Positions 38,714 to 40,809 of a stretch of DNA of 40,809 bases are shown piece after piece. Source of the stretch: DATHVR01 sp035461175 (GTDB lineage Bacteria > Actinomycetota > Acidimicrobiia > Spongiisociales > ZC4RG35); the NCBI GenBank assembly GCA_035461175.1, contig DATHVR010000197.1:1-40809 (forward strand), given 5' to 3'. How positions within the stretch are numbered: the stretch's first letter is position 1; each line of letters begins with the position of its first letter. The notes under the pieces were generated by a model that worked only from the letters and a program-made list of their open reading frames with translations, was not told where the DNA came from and made no database searches. The position numbers were made by a program, and so were the translations under genes.

Positions 38714-39591
38714 GCGGCACCGCCGCGCTCCAGATTCTGATCCTCGGCCTGCTGCTGGGCGGTGTCTACGCCCTGATGGCCTCGGGGCTCACCCTGCTGT
38801 TCGGGGTGATGCGGGTGGTCAACCTGGCCCACGGCGCCATCATCCTGCTGGGGGCTTTCTTCAGCTTCTTCCTGTGGGAGGGCCTGGGAGTCGATCCGCT
38901 CATCTCGATGGTGCTGGCCATCCCGGTCTTCTTCCTCTTCGGAGTGATCCTCTACCGGCTCCTGTTCCCCCGCATCGAGGGCTCACCCCGCTTCACGGAG
39001 ATGACGGTGCTGATGACATTCGGGCTCGCCTTCATCGCCGAGGGCCTGATGTCCTACTTCTTCACCGGCATCTTCCGGTCGGCCAGCCCCTCCTACGCCC
39101 GCGAGGCGATCATCGTCGGCAATCTGTTCATCCCGACCGGTCAGTTCTATGCCGCCATCGCCAGCGTCCTGCTCCTGATCGGGCTGTGGGCCTTCCTCAA
39201 GTTCACCCGCACCGGCTACGGCGTGCGGGCCACCATGCAGAATCGTGACGCCGCCCAAATCGTGGGCGTCGACGTGCGTCGGGTTTCGACGGTGGCATTC
39301 GGGATCGGGATGGCGATGGCGGGAGCCGCCGGCGCCCTGGTCAGCTTCATCTTTCCCTTCTTCCCGTCCCGGCACTGGCAGTGGATCGCCATCCTGCTGG
39401 CCCTGATCGTGCTGGGAGGCATGGGCAGCCTCAAGGGCGCCGTGGTCGGGGCCCTGACCCTGGCGGTGGTGTCATCGTTCGTGAGCGACCAGGTCGGCCC
39501 GGTGTGGGCACCGATCACGTTCTTCGGCGCCCTCTTCCTGATCCTGCTCATACGGCCCCAGGGGCTCTTCGGCAAGAAAGTGAGGGCCTGA
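38710..39591 (+). CDS. livH: LIV-type ABC transporter permease (LivH), system 2
   Basis: The 293-residue permease has about eight helices. Hallmarks are LLLGGVYALMASGLTLLFGVMRVVNLAHGAIILLGAF at the N-terminus, the coupling loop GYGVRATMQNRDAAQIVGVDVRRV, and the C-terminal LLIRPQGLFGKKVRA. The ATG at 38710 overlaps the livF stop by 4 nt, and the stop shares a base with the livM start. Confidence 0.9.
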   Translation: MSGTAALQILILGLLLGGVYALMASGLTLLFGVMRVVNLAHGAIILLGAFFSFFLWEGLGVDPLISMVLAIPVFFLFGVILYRLLFPRIEGSPRFTEMTVLMTFGLAFIAEGLMSYFFTGIFRSASPSYAREAIIVGNLFIPTGQFYAAIASVLLLIGLWAFLKFTRTGYGVRATMQNRDAAQIVGVDVRRVSTVAFGIGMAMAGAAGALVSFIFPFFPSRHWQWIAILLALIVLGGMGSLKGAVVGALTLAVVSSFVSDQVGPVWAPITFFGALFLILLIRPQGLFGKKVRA

Positions 39592-40607
39592 TGGCCGGAT
39601 CCACCGTCACCCCGGTGACTGAAGTTCCCGTCGACGAGCCCCGGACCCCCTCCCGTAGCCGGTGGGCGGTGCTCGGCCTGGTCGTGGCGCTGCTCATCGC
39701 CCTGCCCATGTTCCGCTTCATGGGCAACTACAACTACGTCCTTCAGCTCGGGATCATCATCCTGATGTGGGTGGCGATGACGTCGAGCTGGAACATCCTC
39801 GGCGGCTACACCGGCTACATCTCCCTCGGTCACAACGTCTTCTTCGGCGTGGGCGGCTACGTCGCCGGACTACTGCTGCTCGAGCTGGGTTGGTCCCCCT
39901 TCGTCACCGCCCCGCTGGCGGGCCTGTTCGCCATGCTGTTGGGGCTGGTGGCCGGGCTCATCACCTATCGCACCCACGGGCCCTCGTTCATCATCTCCAC
40001 CATCGCCCTGCTGTTGGTCGTGACCCTGCTGATGGACAACTGGAGCTATCTGGGCGGATCCAGCGGGCTCAGCCTTCCCCTCCCCCCCTTCGAGATCGGC
40101 TGGCTCAAGGTCCCCTTCTACTACGCCATGCTGGTGGCGGCGATCGGCGCCGTGCTCCTCGGATACCGGGTCCAGCACTCCAAGTTCGGGCTCTCGCTGC
40201 GTGCCATCGCCTCCGACGAGGTGAAAGCGGAAGTGGCGGGGATCAACACCCGCAAGTTCAAGGTGATGGCCTTCGCCCTGAGCGCATTCTTCCCGGGAGT
40301 GGTGGGAGCGATCTGGGGCTACTCCCTCGCCTATCTGCGCCCGGTCATCTTCCTCCTCATCGCCATCGCCGCCCGCATGGTGCTGATGGTGATCATCGGC
40401 GGTCGGGGTACCGTCGCCGGCCCGGTGATCGGGGCGGCCCTCCTCGTCGCCCTCGACGAGGCCTCGGTGACGATCTTCGGCGGCAGCGAGCTCAACCTCG
40501 TCATCACCGGCGTTCTACTGGTGGTGACGCTGCTCTTCTTCCCTATGGGCATCGTCGGGACACTGCGCGAACACAACCGCCTCCCCGCCTGGCTCGACTG
40601 GGACTGA
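39591..40607 (+). CDS. livM: LIV-type ABC transporter permease (LivM), system 2
   Basis: The 338-residue permease has about nine helices. It contains MTSSWNILGGYTGYISLGHNVFFGVGGYVAGLL, the LivM N-terminal hallmark, and the coupling loop KFGLSLRAIASDEVKAEVAGINTRKFKVMAFALSAFFPGVVGA. It lacks the long C-terminal extension of the system 1 LivM. The ATG at 39591 shares one base with the livH stop; the longer frame from 39381 only overlaps livH. Last gene of the operon and of the island as seen here. Confidence 0.9.
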   Translation: MAGSTVTPVTEVPVDEPRTPSRSRWAVLGLVVALLIALPMFRFMGNYNYVLQLGIIILMWVAMTSSWNILGGYTGYISLGHNVFFGVGGYVAGLLLLELGWSPFVTAPLAGLFAMLLGLVAGLITYRTHGPSFIISTIALLLVVTLLMDNWSYLGGSSGLSLPLPPFEIGWLKVPFYYAMLVAAIGAVLLGYRVQHSKFGLSLRAIASDEVKAEVAGINTRKFKVMAFALSAFFPGVVGAIWGYSLAYLRPVIFLLIAIAARMVLMVIIGGRGTVAGPVIGAALLVALDEASVTIFGGSELNLVITGVLLVVTLLFFPMGIVGTLREHNRLPAWLDWD

Positions 40608-40609
40608 AA

Positions 40610-40734
40610 GCGAACCTCAGGTTCGGCTGTACCGCCCAGGCACAAAAGTCTCTCGAGAACAGGGTCGGCTTTGTCGCCCTCCGCGAACTCGAGAGAGTTG
40701 TGTACCGCCCTGGTACAGCGGAACCTCAGGTTGC
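40610..40734. repeat. Nested inverted repeat of about 125 bp after the second transporter operon
   Basis: The left half (40610-40660) and right half (40685-40734) are imperfect reverse complements, most clearly CTCTCGAG against CTCGAGAG in the centre. Both halves also carry the same-orientation words AACCTCAGGTT (40613-40623, 40722-40732) and TGTACCGCCC (40628-40637, 40701-40710). AACCTCAGGTT is itself a palindrome around one base. The element starts 3 bp after the livM stop. It may be a terminator structure or a short non-coding mobile element. The remaining 75 bp to the window end show nothing recognisable. Confidence 0.65.
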
Positions 40735-40809
40735 GATTTCTTCCACGGGTGCGCATCACCCCGGCGGCTCCCGACCGGCCCGTCCAGCGGGTGAAGGCCA
40801 GGTCGGCCT

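Overview
The window is about 40.8 kb of high-GC DNA. It most likely comes from the chromosome of an aerobic, heterotrophic actinobacterium (Actinomycetota, possibly an Acidimicrobiia-like lineage). The clues are strong GC bias at third codon positions, a predicted F420-type PPOX flavin/deazaflavin protein, an LCP (LytR-CpsA-Psr) wall protein, a remnant of a receiver-thioredoxin reductase fusion, and many genes whose TANNNT -10 box lies 6-7 nt before the start codon (leaderless mRNAs). The taxonomic call is inference. I see no rRNA, tRNA, CRISPR array, phage genes or transposase.

Region 1 (1-11.8 kb) is housekeeping and miscellaneous. Citramalate synthase (cimA) is preceded by a 12-codon leader peptide rich in Ile/Val/Leu codons and a Rho-independent terminator, which is a transcription attenuator. 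Next come a BisC/TorA-type molybdoenzyme behind a large palindrome, a collapsed thioredoxin-reductase pseudogene, a membrane protein, a universal stress protein, a HAMP-class III adenylate cyclase, an LCP protein, an aromatic-amino-acid-decarboxylase-like PLP enzyme, a CoA-type Nudix hydrolase, a VanZ-like protein and a GNAT acetyltransferase.

Region 2 (11.8-40.6 kb) is a catabolic island of about 28 genes. It holds two complete LIV-type (HAAT) ABC transporters: SBP1-livHMGF on the minus strand, and SBP2-livGFHM on the plus strand. It also holds two LacI-family regulators, a DddP/creatinase-like M24 protein coupled to a TPP-dependent 2-oxoacid dehydrogenase E1 alpha/beta pair, two beta-hydroxyacid dehydrogenases, a YtcJ-like amidohydrolase, a PPOX protein, a Dabb protein with a double cupin, two SDRs (one without its catalytic Tyr/Lys), an AhpD-like CxxC protein, a succinate-semialdehyde-type aldehyde dehydrogenase, a RidA protein, a DMT exporter, a fused CoA-transferase and a crotonase.

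Almost every transcription unit from 15 to 36 kb carries a palindrome of the form GCAAnCGnTTGC in its promoter. There are ten such sites. Two further sites, upstream of the CoA-transferase operon and of the second transporter, are the same 14-mer in opposite orientations with an ACCGGT core. This looks like one LacI-controlled regulon for uptake and breakdown of an unidentified small organic acid, amide or amino-acid-like compound, and it is the best candidate here for an undescribed system.

Intergenic DNA is unusually structured. Strong hairpins separate the binding-protein gene from the rest in both transporter operons. Heptamer tandem repeats sit beside or inside long inverted repeats at 11.78 kb and 33.06-33.16 kb. 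There is a 41-bp tandem duplication at 18.2 kb, a G-rich repeat at 31.1 kb and a nested inverted repeat of about 125 bp at the end of the window.
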